64,000 nt of DNA from Bin87 sp965203195 (GCA_965203195.1 OZ241860.1:992001-1056000), one strand, 5' to 3'; shown: positions 1 to 8,751, numbered from the stretch's first letter. Notes: generated by a model not told the origin, from the letters alone. A program made the numbers and translations.

Positions 1-3000
1 GCCGGCGCCAGGCCGGCCCGCGCCGTCCTGGAAGCCAAACCCCTGGGGCATGACCTGGAGGGCAAGGGCAAGCCCCGCGCCCAGCGGCCCAAAAACCAGC
101 AGCGCCGCTATATGACCGGACACCCGGCCAGCCAGCCCGGCACCTACGGCTTCCTTACCGACGGCAACATCTGGCACACCGTCCGGCGCAACGAAAACGA
201 CCGGATAGAGCTGGTCAACGAATGGCGGTTGCTGGACGAAACTCCGGCAGCCTGCGCCCGCTATCTACAGGAAATCAAGGCCATACTTGACGGCGCCGCG
301 CCGGCCGCAGCTCCGGCCACGCCGTCCGGCAGCCTCAAAGAAGCCCGGGCCATCTGTCGCGCCATTGCCGACGGCGCAACGCCCGCTGCCATCCTGCAAC
401 TGCTTACCGGCCAAACCGGCCGCAGCAGCATCAGGGATGCCGTCCGGCTGTCCAGCAAGGCCGGCCAGGCCGAGCAGGACCACTGGCGGCAGTACGCCTA
501 TGCCGAGGCCGGCAGAATACGGGTGGAGCAGGGCGATACCGCCCATGAAGCGGTCTGCGCTGCGGTGGTGCGCGCCACCGACGCCGCCGACGAAAGCGAT
601 ACGGTCCTGCACCGGGACGATGTAGCCATCGCCGCCGGCGCCTTCGCCAGCGCCGTCGCCACCAAAATGTCCGTACTGCTGATGATCCAGCCGGACGAAA
701 ACGGGGAACCCGCCGCCACGCGCCTGGCCGTCCGCTACCAGGGCCACACCGGAATGACGGCCGAGTTCAACCCCCACACCCCGGCGCCCCGGACGTTGCG
801 CACGCTCCAGCGCATCCACGACCAGCTGAACAAGAAAACCGCCGTAATGGCCAATACGCTGGTGGAAGCCGTGGCCGCCCGCGGCGTCCGGCGGGAATTC
901 TACGAAAAGATCGCCAACGGCTGGACGCTGCGCCAGTATCGCAAAGCCCGCGGCAACGCCTCCCGGCAGCAGGCTTACCGGGAAGCCGTGCTGCGGCATC
1001 TCATCCGAACCGTGTTCGCCTGGATACTCAAAGAGGACGGCAAACTGCCGCCGGAAGCCTTTGACGAAGCCTTCGCCCGCCGGGAAGCCGGCGGCGACTA
1101 CCACGGCAACATCCTGTCTTTCCTGTTCTACGAAAGGCTCAACAAGCCCGCCGGTTCCCGTCAAACGCACCAAAACCCGGCCATCCACCGCGCGCTATCC
1201 GGCGCCCGGTTTCTGAACGGCTCCCTGTTCGCCCGCCACCAGGACGACGGCCTGCTGACGCTGGCCGACTCCGACTACTTCGGAACCGACCCCAAAGAGC
1301 CCGGGCTGTTCACCATCCTGTCGGAATACGACTGGACCGCAGCGGAGCACACCCCCCACAGCAGCGACCAGACCATCGACCCCGAAGTGCTCAGCAACCT
1401 GTTCGAGAACCTGGTGGCCGTTACCCGGCACGGCGGCGCCACGCCGGACCGGATGCCCGCCGGCACCTACTACACGCCGGCCGACGTGGCCCAGGAAATG
1501 GTCCAGGACGCCCTGACCGAAGCCGTCATCGCGCACGCGCCGGCAGCCTGGACGCGGCCCAACCTGCGCGCCCTGTTCGGCGCCGCCGACGACAGGCCCC
1601 CGGCGGCCACGGCCCTGGAACGCAACCGCCTGCTTGCCCGCATCAGAGCGTTGACCATCTACGACCCGGCAGTAGGCTCCGGCGAATTCCCCTTCCTCTG
1701 CACTTTGGCCATCAGGGGCGCCCTGGGCAAGCTGGGCGTAACCGACGACGGCGCCGCCGTAACCCGCGACATCATCGCCCGCCAGCTGTTCGCCCAGGAC
1801 ATCAATCCCATGGCCGTGCAGGTCGCCCGCCTGCGCCTGTTCATCGCCATCATCGCCGCCGAAAACGCCGCGGATACCGGCATCACGCCGCCGCCGCTGC
1901 CCAACCTGGAAGCCAAAATCGTCTGCGCCGACACCCTGGCCACCGTAGCCGACCCGGACTGGTCGCCCTTGGGCGCCGGCACCTTGCAGGAGCGGGTCGC
2001 CGAAGTCAACCACGCCTTGGCCCAGGTGGCCAGCATCCGGGAGCAGTGGCAGTCGGCCCACGACGAGCCGGCCAAAGCCGCCTTGCGACAGCAGGACGAA
2101 ACCGCCCGCCGGGCCCTGCGCCGCGCCCTCCCGGGCCGGATGGCCAACCCCGAAACGGCGGCCTTTGCCGAACATCCCCTGCTGGACCCGGACGCGCCGC
2201 CGGCGCAGACCGACCCCAGGCTGCTGTTTTACCATCCCAACCGCCCGGGCTTTGACATTGTCATCGGCAACCCGCCCTACGAAAGCGTCAACAAAGACCT
2301 GCAAGCGCCCCCAAACGCCGGCAAGCCCGCCCAGCGGGAACTGAACCGGCAGCGGCAAGCCCGCCGGCGGCACCTGACCGACCAAAAGCGCTACCGCACC
2401 ACCGCCGGCAACGACCTGTACAACCTGATTGCCGAAGCGGGTCTGGCGCTGGCCAAACCCGACGGCGGCGTGGTTACGCTGGTCGTGCCGCTGTCCCTGT
2501 GCTTCGGCCAGGATCAGCATGACCTGCGGCGTCTGTTTGAGGAACGCTGCCAACGCATCAGCCTGCGCTGCCAGGACAACCGGCCCGACAAGATATTTCA
2601 CGACAGCCCGGTCGCCAACGCCGAAAGCCGCGTGCGCGCCGCCATCATCACTGCCGTCACCGGGCCAGGCGCGCCGGCAGTCAGTCTCAGCGATACCAAC
2701 CGCTGGCGCAAATCGGAACGGCACGAATACCTGACCTCGCGTCCCGGAGCAGTAATCCGGCGGCCGGAGACGCCCGTCGACCAGCGCATCGATTCCCAAT
2801 GGGAACGCATACCGACGCCGGAAATCCAGGACTTGCTGTCGGCAATGCGGGCGTCGCCGACGAAAATCAGGGATTTGCGGCCGGCCGGCGAAAGCGAATA
2901 TGCCCTGGCCTTCCCACCCACGGCGATGTACTTCATCACGGCCGCGCCGGCCGGGCGTCTCGACCGCCGGGAACGCTTGCTGCCCATAGCTGCCGAGGCG

Positions 3001-3390
3001 CATCTGGAACTGGCGATTGCCGCCGCCAACACCCACGCCGCCTATGCCTGGTGGAAAGCCTTCGGCGACGCCTTTGACATCAATCCTCATGAGCTGGCCA
3101 CGCTGGCCATACCGCAGGGTTGGCTGGACGATGACGAAACCCATCGCCGGGCGCGGCGGCTGGCGCAGGAACTGCTTGCCGCCATCAAGCCGGCCAACAT
3201 CAAGCCGCTGACCACCGGCGCCAGGGGCAAAGTGCAGGACAGCCTGAACTTCCACGAATGCGCGCCCGAGGTCATCGCCCAACTGGACACCCTCTACCTG
3301 GACGCCCTGGCCCAGCCCCGCGAACCGCTCCTCCCCCAGCTACACACCCTGCGCCGCGACAGCTCCTGGCGCCTGGCCGCAGCCCCCTAA
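1..3390 (+). CDS. Type IIG restriction-modification enzyme, 5' truncated by window edge
   Basis: The frame is open from base 1, so the true start lies upstream; 1129 residues are visible and the Met at 112 is internal. The first visible residues carry VLEAKPLG, fitting the ExK half of a PD-(D/E)XK nuclease motif, followed by a TYGFLTDG stretch typical of type IIG N-terminal nuclease domains. Then come the adenine-methyltransferase features: a YYTP segment, the SAM-binding motif DPAVGSGEF (about residue 555) and the catalytic NPPY (757-760). The remainder is probably a target-recognition domain. Such fused enzymes both methylate and cut unmodified DNA, so this is likely phage defence. A BREX PglX-type methylase is an alternative, but the N-terminal ExK segment argues for type IIG. 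Confidence 0.85.
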   Translation, partial: AGARPARAVLEAKPLGHDLEGKGKPRAQRPKNQQRRYMTGHPASQPGTYGFLTDGNIWHTVRRNENDRIELVNEWRLLDETPAACARYLQEIKAILDGAAPAAAPATPSGSLKEARAICRAIADGATPAAILQLLTGQTGRSSIRDAVRLSSKAGQAEQDHWRQYAYAEAGRIRVEQGDTAHEAVCAAVVRATDAADESDTVLHRDDVAIAAGAFASAVATKMSVLLMIQPDENGEPAATRLAVRYQGHTGMTAEFNPHTPAPRTLRTLQRIHDQLNKKTAVMANTLVEAVAARGVRREFYEKIANGWTLRQYRKARGNASRQQAYREAVLRHLIRTVFAWILKEDGKLPPEAFDEAFARREAGGDYHGNILSFLFYERLNKPAGSRQTHQNPAIHRALSGARFLNGSLFARHQDDGLLTLADSDYFGTDPKEPGLFTILSEYDWTAAEHTPHSSDQTIDPEVLSNLFENLVAVTRHGGATPDRMPAGTYYTPADVAQEMVQDALTEAVIAHAPAAWTRPNLRALFGAADDRPPAATALERNRLLARIRALTIYDPAVGSGEFPFLCTLAIRGALGKLGVTDDGAAVTRDIIARQLFAQDINPMAVQVARLRLFIAIIAAENAADTGITPPPLPNLEAKIVCADTLATVADPDWSPLGAGTLQERVAEVNHALAQVASIREQWQSAHDEPAKAALRQQDETARRALRRALPGRMANPETAAFAEHPLLDPDAPPAQTDPRLLFYHPNRPGFDIVIGNPPYESVNKDLQAPPNAGKPAQRELNRQRQARRRHLTDQKRYRTTAGNDLYNLIAEAGLALAKPDGGVVTLVVPLSLCFGQDQHDLRRLFEERCQRISLRCQDNRPDKIFHDSPVANAESRVRAAIITAVTGPGAPAVSLSDTNRWRKSERHEYLTSRPGAVIRRPETPVDQRIDSQWERIPTPEIQDLLSAMRASPTKIRDLRPAGESEYALAFPPTAMYFITAAPAGRLDRRERLLPIAAEAHLELAIAAANTHAAYAWWKAFGDAFDINPHELATLAIPQGWLDDDETHRRARRLAQELLAAIKPANIKPLTTGARGKVQDSLNFHECAPEVIAQLDTLYLDALAQPREPLLPQLHTLRRDSSWRLAAAP

Positions 3391-3430
3391 ACTTCCCTTG
3401 CCCCGGCGCCCTCCACACGCCGCCGATTTG

Positions 3431-3439
3431 TGATAGAAT
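3431..3439 (+). promoter_or_regulatory. Extended -10 promoter element
   Basis: TGaTAGAAT lies seven bases upstream of the small ORF at 3446 and just past the restriction-modification gene. No convincing -35 box is visible at 17 bp. It could start a nearly leaderless transcript over the small ORF or a leader into the gene at 3664. Confidence 0.35.
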
Positions 3440-3445
3440 ACGGCT

Positions 3446-3565
3446 ATGACCACCCAAGCCAACCAGCCCGATTTCCTGGCCGGTGGATTTCTACTGCGGT
3501 GCCAGGAGCCCCACGTGCGCGGACTGGGCTACAACCAGTACGCCGACGCGGTTGAGGATGACTAG
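3446..3565 (+). CDS. Possible 39-residue ORF of unknown function
   Basis: An ATG-to-TAG frame encodes 39 residues ending in EDD. It starts directly after an extended -10 element, with no room for a Shine-Dalgarno, so it would have to be leaderless. Codon choice is G+C-rich like the upstream methylase and unlike the downstream gene. It could be a real small protein, or the leftover 5' end of a gene cut off when the lower-G+C segment after it was inserted. I recognise no domain. Confidence 0.25.
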   Translation: MTTQANQPDFLAGGFLLRCQEPHVRGLGYNQYADAVEDD

Positions 3566-3663
3566 CCACGCTATGACTGAATGACGTTCCAATCAGTCAC
3601 CTTTACTTCCCAACGACCCATTACCCGTCGCCGAACACCAGTGCGAAATTTGGAACGGCTCTC

Positions 3664-4965
3664 ATGGCCAAGAATCCACACGGCAATTGGTGCCCCCCAG
3701 GGTGCTTTCACGAAAAAGTGAAAGCACTGCATAACTATGATCATCCGAGAGAGTGTTTCCGGGACGACGACACCGCAAACTGCGACACGTCCGGGCAGCG
3801 CGGTAAAATCTCCATAGCCCACTCGTTGCCCAAAAACATCATCGATCTGCTCGGAAGCAGGATCAAAAGAGCAGGCAAAAGAGCAGGCAAAAGCAGGGTA
3901 TACTCCTTCGATATACCTCGTAATACTACACTGCAATCATCCTATATCCGAAAAGGCATCTACCCGGTCAGAACAAAAACGGCTTCCACCGGGCTGTGGG
4001 CCTGCAATTACCATGACAACGTTTTCGCTCCAATCGACAAGGAGCCTGATATAACGAATCCGGAAGTGCCTCTGCTACTGGCACTACGCGCACTTGTCCA
4101 TGATGAATGGGCTAAAGAACATACACGATATGTCAGGGCCAGCATTGCCAGCATGGACATTCATAATCGACCTGAGTGGTCCGCGCTGGCTGCTAACGCT
4201 GCCATGCACAAGACCCTTGCCAGCAAATTCAAAAAACAGATACTGCACGCTCTAATATCCAGCAACTACGATGCAGTTCAGCACACTCAGATGCAAGTAG
4301 GCGGCAAACGTATACTGGCGGCCACAACCGTCAATTTTACCAGAGACGATGGATTCTTCGTCTCCACAATTCTGCCTAACAAGGATAGCGGTCATACCGC
4401 CATCCTTTGCTGGAACAAGGACAACAAGGTCATACCGCAGATTTTGGAAATTGCGAATTACGTGCCCGAGCAATTCTTGTCCGGGCTATTGTTCCAGAAT
4501 CATACCAATTTGTACATATCTCCCTCAGCATGGGACAAGTGGCAGGATTCAATCAAAAAAACCATGCTGCAAACCATACACAGGTGGGGAGAGTCCTGGT
4601 TAATGTCCACCTTCAGACAGCAACTCGAGGCCATGTCACTAGGCTTTGCCGTGAACCTTTTTGCACCCAACAGCAAGCACGACAATGAAGTGGATTTGCA
4701 TAACATACATCCGATGGCATACGACGTCATCAACATGACGCGCAAAATTCTCTCCGAAGAGGCTTTGCCTACGACCAAAAAAGCCCTTCAAAGATACCCT
4801 CCGGGGCATGACAGCGTTCCTTCAAGCGTCACACGAGCAATACACCTTTTCGGAGAAGCAACACGACTGTGCCACGAAACGTCACTCGCTCCGCAAAAGG
4901 ATTTGCTGGACGAGCTCGGTAAATTAAACGAGGTCGCACGACTATGCCTAGACATTGACGAATGA
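3664..4965 (+). CDS. Uncharacterised 433-aa protein with N-terminal Cys/His-rich region, probably horizontally acquired
   Basis: I do not recognise this protein. The first 35 residues hold four Cys and several His. A basic linker (about residues 70-85) follows, then a segment GLWACNYHDNVFAPID with Cys114 and His117, which looks like a metal site or a CxxHD-type motif. The rest is mixed alpha/beta without a signal peptide or membrane helix. Codon use is clearly more A+T-rich than the neighbours on both sides, a sign of transfer. It sits directly behind a type IIG restriction-modification gene, so a defence role is a reasonable guess but only that. The chosen ATG gives the longest frame; a weak GGAA precedes it. 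Confidence 0.7.
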   Translation: MAKNPHGNWCPPGCFHEKVKALHNYDHPRECFRDDDTANCDTSGQRGKISIAHSLPKNIIDLLGSRIKRAGKRAGKSRVYSFDIPRNTTLQSSYIRKGIYPVRTKTASTGLWACNYHDNVFAPIDKEPDITNPEVPLLLALRALVHDEWAKEHTRYVRASIASMDIHNRPEWSALAANAAMHKTLASKFKKQILHALISSNYDAVQHTQMQVGGKRILAATTVNFTRDDGFFVSTILPNKDSGHTAILCWNKDNKVIPQILEIANYVPEQFLSGLLFQNHTNLYISPSAWDKWQDSIKKTMLQTIHRWGESWLMSTFRQQLEAMSLGFAVNLFAPNSKHDNEVDLHNIHPMAYDVINMTRKILSEEALPTTKKALQRYPPGHDSVPSSVTRAIHLFGEATRLCHETSLAPQKDLLDELGKLNEVARLCLDIDE

Positions 4966-5044
4966 CGAGGAAAAATCCACGCCACTCCCAGAGTTGCCGA
5001 GTGCCCGATTGGGGAAATCTTGTTCCGGTATCGGGAGGCTCTCC

Positions 5045-5410
5045 CTACTTATTTGACATCCGCAAGGCGTGGGTTGGGTACAGACGTTGCTGCACCGGGT
5101 CAACGGCCAGCAGCGCGCCCTCCAGCGTATATGCACCCAGCAACGCCGGCGCGCCTTCGCCGGCGAAAATCACGATGGTTGTGACCTCAACGCCCTCTAC
5201 CCTCACGCGCGCCTCGCCAATCCCCTCCGTCACGACGCGGCCATCGGCCAGCTCCGTCCGGATCAGCCGGCGCGGAGTTATCCCCAAATCGCGCAGCAAA
5301 GCGTCGGGCAGGCAGGTGTAAGTGGAGCCGGTATCCACCAGCGCCTCCACCGTAGCCGAGCGGCTGCCGTCCGCAGCGCGCACATTAACAGGACAGCTGA
5401 AAGTTCCCAT
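5045..5410 (-). CDS. Retropepsin-like aspartic protease family protein
   Basis: This 121-residue protein has the hallmark LVDTGSTYTCLP with catalytic-type Asp26. It is followed by the hydrophobic strands and TIVIFAG/ALLGAYTL segments of single-domain clan AA proteases, which act as homodimers. The size fits that family. There is no signal peptide, so it would be cytoplasmic. The ATG at 5410 is preceded by a good AGGAGG. The VOC gene upstream on the same strand is separated by a strong hairpin, so the two may not be co-transcribed at equal levels. Substrate unknown. Confidence 0.75.
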   Translation of the reverse strand: MGTFSCPVNVRAADGSRSATVEALVDTGSTYTCLPDALLRDLGITPRRLIRTELADGRVVTEGIGEARVRVEGVEVTTIVIFAGEGAPALLGAYTLEGALLAVDPVQQRLYPTHALRMSNK

Positions 5411-5445
5411 AGCTAATGCCTCCTGGCGCCTTTGTTTGCCCCTGA

Positions 5446-5485
5446 CGCGCCGGAGGCGAATGGTAGATCATTCGCCTCCGGCGCG
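5446..5485 (-). terminator. Perfect 17-bp hairpin between VOC and protease genes
   Basis: CGCGCCGGAGGCGAATG pairs perfectly with its complement around a six-base loop. It lies just past the VOC stop codon. On the minus strand no T-tract follows, so it may be a weak terminator, an mRNA 3' stabiliser or a REP-like element rather than a classic intrinsic terminator. Confidence 0.45.
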
Positions 5486-5499
5486 CTTGTCGCTTTTCC

Positions 5500-5859
5500 C
5501 TACTCCAGCACCTCCAGCACTTCCAGGATAATCCCCTGCGGCCCCTCAAAGAACATCACCCGACGTCCGCCGCCCACGGTGGTTTCCTCCAGCACTTTCG
5601 CCCCGCCGTTTTTCAGGTCGGCAATGGCGCCGTCAATGTCCGTGGCGTCAATGGCGATGTGCTCAAAGCCGTAGTTCTGCGGGTGCGTCTGCGTGGCAAT
5701 GTGGTCGGTGACATTCAGCGGCAGGCCGTGCAAGTCCAGGCGAAAGCCGCCGTTGGCCGTCTCGGCGGTAACGGTAGCGCCCAGGTTCTGCACATACCAG
5801 TCGGCGGTAGCTTTGGGGTCGGGCGTCTTGAGATGAACATGGTTGAGTGAGAATGCCAT
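5500..5859 (-). CDS. VOC (glyoxalase/bleomycin-resistance) family protein
   Basis: A 119-residue single VOC module: an opening LNHVHLKTPDPKATADWYVQ, a middle FEHIAIDATDIDGAI and a closing FFEGPQGIILEVLEV give the two beta-alpha-beta-beta-beta halves with His near the start of each half and Glu at the end as likely metal ligands. The start at 5859 was chosen because AAGGAGG lies at the right distance; longer frames run into an upstream pentamer repeat. Substrate cannot be told from sequence. A second, divergent VOC gene sits at 16627. Confidence 0.8.
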   Translation of the reverse strand: MAFSLNHVHLKTPDPKATADWYVQNLGATVTAETANGGFRLDLHGLPLNVTDHIATQTHPQNYGFEHIAIDATDIDGAIADLKNGGAKVLEETTVGGGRRVMFFEGPQGIILEVLEVLE

Positions 5860-5875
5860 AACGCTCTGTCCTCCT

Positions 5876-5912
5876 TGCGATGCGGTGCGATGCGATGCGA
5901 TGCGGTGCGATG
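5876..5912. repeat. Pentanucleotide microsatellite (TGCGA/G)
   Basis: Seven tandem copies of TGCG followed by A or G lie immediately upstream of the VOC ribosome-binding site, in what would be its 5' leader. Length variation here could change leader structure. Confidence 0.8.
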
Positions 5913-6005
5913 GAATCCGATGCGGATTGCGCCGCCCCGATTGTAACACAGCCGGACCTAATAATCGCGCCCCCGGCCCGGCGTCCGGCCGCGCTATACT
6001 GCCGA

Positions 6006-6014
6006 TGCTATACT
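6006..6014 (+). promoter_or_regulatory. Extended -10 promoter for F420 reductase gene
   Basis: TGcTATACT lies about 33 bases before the ATG at 6048. A second TATACT occurs at 5995-6000. The -35 region is G+C-rich with no good match, so the extended -10 is the main evidence. Confidence 0.45.
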
Positions 6015-6047
6015 GCTCCGCAAAACTTTACCGGAGGAACGACAACA

Positions 6048-6695
6048 ATGCTGGCATTTCTGGGTGGCACCGGGCCGGAAGGCAAAGGACTGGCGCTGCG
6101 CCTGGCCCTGGCCGGCGAGGCGGTAATCATCGGTTCCCGCGACGCCGCGCGGGCGCAGGAAGCGGCCTACGAACTGCTGGCGCTGGCGCCGGGGACGGCC
6201 ATCGCCGGCGCGGTGAACCCCGCCGCGGCGGCGCAGTCCGATGTCATTTTTCTGACGATGCCCTACAGCGGGATGTCGCCCACCATCGCCGGCGTGGGCG
6301 CTGCGCTGGCCGGCAAGGTGGTGGCCACGGTCATTGCCCCGATGCGCTTCCAGCGGGGCGTGGGCGCCATTGCCGAGGATGTGCCCGCCGGCTCGGCCGC
6401 GCAGGAAGCCCAGGCCGCCGCCCCGGAGGCCCGGGTGGTGGCCGCTTTCCAGAATGTATCCGCCGAGGAGCTGCTCAAGCCCGGCGCGACCCTGGACGAG
6501 GATGTAGTAATCTGCGCCGATGACGCCGACGCCAAAGCGGCCGTGTTCGCCCTGACCCGCAAAATACCCAACCTGCGCCCGGTGGATGCCGGCGCCCTCT
6601 ACAACGCCCGCTATGTGGAGCAGATTACGCCGCTGCTGGTCAACATCAACCGAATCCACCGCGCCCACGCCGGCATCCGCATTACCGGCGTCTAG
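6048..6695 (+). CDS. npdG: NADPH-dependent F420 reductase
   Basis: A 215-residue Rossmann protein beginning MLAFLGGTGPEGKGLALRLA, with the glycine-rich turn at residues 6-14 and GSRD near 31, typical of binding to the NADP 2'-phosphate. The family moves hydride between NADPH and coenzyme F420 in the cytoplasm. The C-terminal part NARYVEQITPLLVNINR matches the family ending. The start at 6048 is fixed by GGAGG at 6033-6037. The gene appears monocistronic, with its own promoter. Its presence implies that the organism makes and uses F420. Related pyrroline-reductase-like folds are an alternative, but the signature favours NpdG. Confidence 0.85.
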   Translation: MLAFLGGTGPEGKGLALRLALAGEAVIIGSRDAARAQEAAYELLALAPGTAIAGAVNPAAAAQSDVIFLTMPYSGMSPTIAGVGAALAGKVVATVIAPMRFQRGVGAIAEDVPAGSAAQEAQAAAPEARVVAAFQNVSAEELLKPGATLDEDVVICADDADAKAAVFALTRKIPNLRPVDAGALYNARYVEQITPLLVNINRIHRAHAGIRITGV

Positions 6696-6765
6696 CGCGC
6701 CCGCCGTCAAGCCCGCAGGGTTGGCAGTGCCACCCGCCTTGTGGTACAAAATTAGGAGCGCGCGC

Positions 6766-7275
6766 ATGGCGAATCCGCAGAGGCCGCCCGGTTTCCTGCA
6801 ACGCATACCGCTGGAGAGCATATCGCCCCGGCTGGCGCCCTGGGGGTTGGCCCTGCACGCGGCGCTGACTTTGGGCGGCTCGGCCTGGGGCATCCGGGAT
6901 GCGCTGGTCAACGGCGGCTACGCCGTCGCTTACGAGCTTTACCAGGCAATCGGCATCAATGTACTCCTGGCCTTTGGACTGTCCACGGCCACGGTAGTCA
7001 CCATAGCGGAGGTCATTGACAGCATCATGGTTATCGCGCATTTCGTTGGCAAGCGGATGAAGGCCGAGGGCGTGGCCGAGGGAATTGAGCAGGGCATTAA
7101 GCGCGGGCGCGCCGAGGGCATTGAGCGGGGGCGCACCGAAGGTATTGAGCAGGGCCGCGCCGGGAAGGAAGCGGAAGTGGCCCAGTGGTACGCCCGGCTG
7201 CTGGAAGCCCACCCGGAGCTGAAAGACGCCATTGAACCCCCGCCCATTTCGGGGGCGAAGGCCGAAGCGAACTAA
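6766..7275 (+). CDS. Membrane protein with Gly/Glu/Arg repeat tail
   Basis: Unrecognised 169-residue protein. Two hydrophobic segments (about residues 25-45 and 58-90) suggest membrane insertion. They are followed by a charged tail of GxxEGIEQG/RGRAEGIERG repeats and an ending QWYARLLEAHPELKDAIEPPP. The same ending recurs in the next gene (7467), and the RAEGI-type repeats recur in the genes at 20897 and 21165, so this is one member of a local family. ATG 6766 follows AGGAG at 6754-6758. The repeat tail is probably helical and may oligomerise; function unknown. Confidence 0.75.
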   Translation: MANPQRPPGFLQRIPLESISPRLAPWGLALHAALTLGGSAWGIRDALVNGGYAVAYELYQAIGINVLLAFGLSTATVVTIAEVIDSIMVIAHFVGKRMKAEGVAEGIEQGIKRGRAEGIERGRTEGIEQGRAGKEAEVAQWYARLLEAHPELKDAIEPPPISGAKAEAN

Positions 7276-7350
7276 CCGAACCGCCGGTGCGACAACCCGC
7301 GGGCGACTGGCCCGGCAGTCCACTTCTCCAGAGCGCGTCGTCAAAATACC

Positions 7351-7397
7351 CGTCATCCCGGCGCCGGTTCCGGATTCCGGCCGGCGTCGGAATGACG
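7351..7397. repeat. Palindromic element CGTCAT...ATGACG
   Basis: A 47-bp inverted repeat: a 17-bp arm starting CGTCATCCCGG pairs, with two mismatches, with an arm ending GGAATGACG around a 13-base loop. It lies between two related repeat-tailed genes and resembles small mobile hairpin elements. It could also work as a terminator for the gene ending at 7275. Confidence 0.6.
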
Positions 7398-7466
7398 CGG
7401 AAATAGCAAACCACCCAGCTGAAAACGCTGCTACGCCCGGCGGCGCGCAGGAGGCAATAGCCTGTT

Positions 7467-7847
7467 ATGGTAATATACTCAATGATCAAAGCCAGAGAGC
7501 GGGCGGAGGAGGAAGCCAAGCGGAAAGAGCGGGCCGAAAAGGCCGCCCAGGAACAGGCGCGCGCGGAAAAAGCCATCCAGGCCCGCATAGACGCGGCCGG
7601 GGCCAAAGGCTACGCCGACGGTTACGCCAAAGCCCGCGCCGAGGCCAAAGCCGCCAGTGCCCCGCCATCCGCCGGTGAATACGGCGGCGAACACATCAAA
7701 TGGTATGCCAGGGGATACGCGGAGGGGCAAATTGAAGTGTACGCGCGCCTCGCCGCCTGGTACGACCGCTTGCTGGAAGCCCACCCCGAACTGGACGGCG
7801 CCATCGCCCCGCCCCCTTTGCCGCCGGCAATGGTCGCCCCGAAATGA
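7467..7847 (+). CDS. Charged helical protein sharing C-terminus with upstream gene
   Basis: A 126-residue protein made mostly of an Ala/Glu/Lys/Arg-rich coiled coil (RERAEEEAKRKERAEKAAQE), then GYADGYAKARAEAKA. It ends in WYDRLLEAHPELDGAIAPPP, nearly the same as the end of the gene finishing at 7275. There is no membrane segment apart from the short MVIYSMI start. AGGAGG at 7449-7454 supports the ATG at 7467; 7482 is an in-frame alternative. It may be a soluble partner or a truncated paralogue of its neighbour. Function unknown. Confidence 0.6.
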   Translation: MVIYSMIKARERAEEEAKRKERAEKAAQEQARAEKAIQARIDAAGAKGYADGYAKARAEAKAASAPPSAGEYGGEHIKWYARGYAEGQIEVYARLAAWYDRLLEAHPELDGAIAPPPLPPAMVAPK

Positions 7848-7876
7848 CCGATAACCGCCCACAGGAGGAACCGATT

Positions 7877-8401
7877 ATGCCCCGCGCTACCCTGGATTTG
7901 CAGAACCCCGCCGACCTGGCCGCCGTGGGCGGACAGTGGAAATGCGCCCACGGCTTCGTCCCCGGCCAGCCCAACGAGGGTTTCGTCAGCGAAGCCGAAG
8001 GCTCCCCCTGCCGGCTCCCCGACTACGACGACTCCGGCTGGGACGACTGCGCCGACCTGGCCGCCTGGCGCCGCCGGGGCGTCTCTTTCGTCTGGTATCG
8101 CATCAAGGCCACCCTGCCCGAAACCGTGGGCGGCCGCGCCCTGGACGGAGCCCGCTGCCTCTTTGAATCCTGCATTGACGACTACGGCGAAATCTGGATC
8201 AACGGCGAATGCGACCGGGAACGCGCCACGGTGCAGGGATTCAATGTGCCGCAGCGCGTCGTAGTATCCACGGAGCCCAAGCCCGGCGACGAAATCACCA
8301 TCGCCATTCTGGCGATGAACGGCCCGCTGGCCGGCCCCGGCGGCGCCGTGTTCGTCCGCTACGCCACCCTGGCCTTCGAGTGGCGGGAGCCGGGCTACTA
8401 G
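7877..8401 (+). CDS. Galactose-binding-like jelly-roll domain protein
   Basis: A 174-residue single-domain protein whose pattern resembles the sugar-binding jelly roll of glycoside hydrolase family 2 enzymes: FVWYRIKATLPE, then LFESCIDDYGEIWING, then GDEITIAILAMNGPLAGPGG. There is no catalytic domain and no signal peptide, so it would be a stand-alone cytoplasmic binding module. AGGAGG at 7863-7868 fixes the ATG at 7877. It converges with the gene at 8398, sharing four bases at the stop codons. Confidence 0.65.
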   Translation: MPRATLDLQNPADLAAVGGQWKCAHGFVPGQPNEGFVSEAEGSPCRLPDYDDSGWDDCADLAAWRRRGVSFVWYRIKATLPETVGGRALDGARCLFESCIDDYGEIWINGECDRERATVQGFNVPQRVVVSTEPKPGDEITIAILAMNGPLAGPGGAVFVRYATLAFEWREPGY

Positions 8402-8751
8402 CTGCCCGCCGGTCCGCCCAGCCAGTCATCATCGTCATCGTTATCATCGCCGGCGGCGACATCCCGGCCGTTGCCGCCGCCATCCTCGCCGGCAGCGGCC
8501 CGGCCGGGATGGTAAGCGTAGCCACGCGCCTCCAGCTCCTGGCGTATGACGCCGGCATAATCCGCCGGCGCGCGGCTGGCCGGCAGCGTGATTGCCACCT
8601 GGCCCCGGTCATCGACCGCAACGGCCCCGGGATCCTCCCGCGCCAGCTCCACGCTCACCGACTCCCGGTGTATGCCGCAGGCGTCGGTCACCGCAAAAAC
8701 GGCGGCCATATCGTCCATTGTGATGATGATTGCGCTGTTTTCGGCGGACAT
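8398..8751 (-). CDS. Small hypothetical protein with acidic tail
   Basis: Unrecognised 117-residue protein. The N-terminal part (MSAENSAIIITMDDMAAVFA) and ADYAGVIRQELEARGYAYHP suggest a small alpha/beta fold. The last 25 residues are Gly/Asp-rich with a run DDNDDDDDW. The start at 8751 lies eight bases after the stop of the thioredoxin-like gene on the same strand, with GGAG inside that gene's end, so the two are translated from one transcript. Confidence 0.6.
   Translation of the reverse strand: MSAENSAIIITMDDMAAVFAVTDACGIHRESVSVELAREDPGAVAVDDRGQVAITLPASRAPADYAGVIRQELEARGYAYHPGRAAAGEDGGGNGRDVAAGDDNDDDDDWLGGPAGS

Noticed and set aside
1195..3282. Antisense open frame of 695 codons under the type IIG gene
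   Set aside because: Gly/Val/Gln-rich translation typical of the reverse of a high-G+C gene, no ribosome site, and the sense strand has clear methylase motifs.
4962..5321. Plus-strand frame of 119 codons behind the orphan gene
   Set aside because: Antisense to the aspartic-protease-like gene, which has both the DTGS motif and a good SD.
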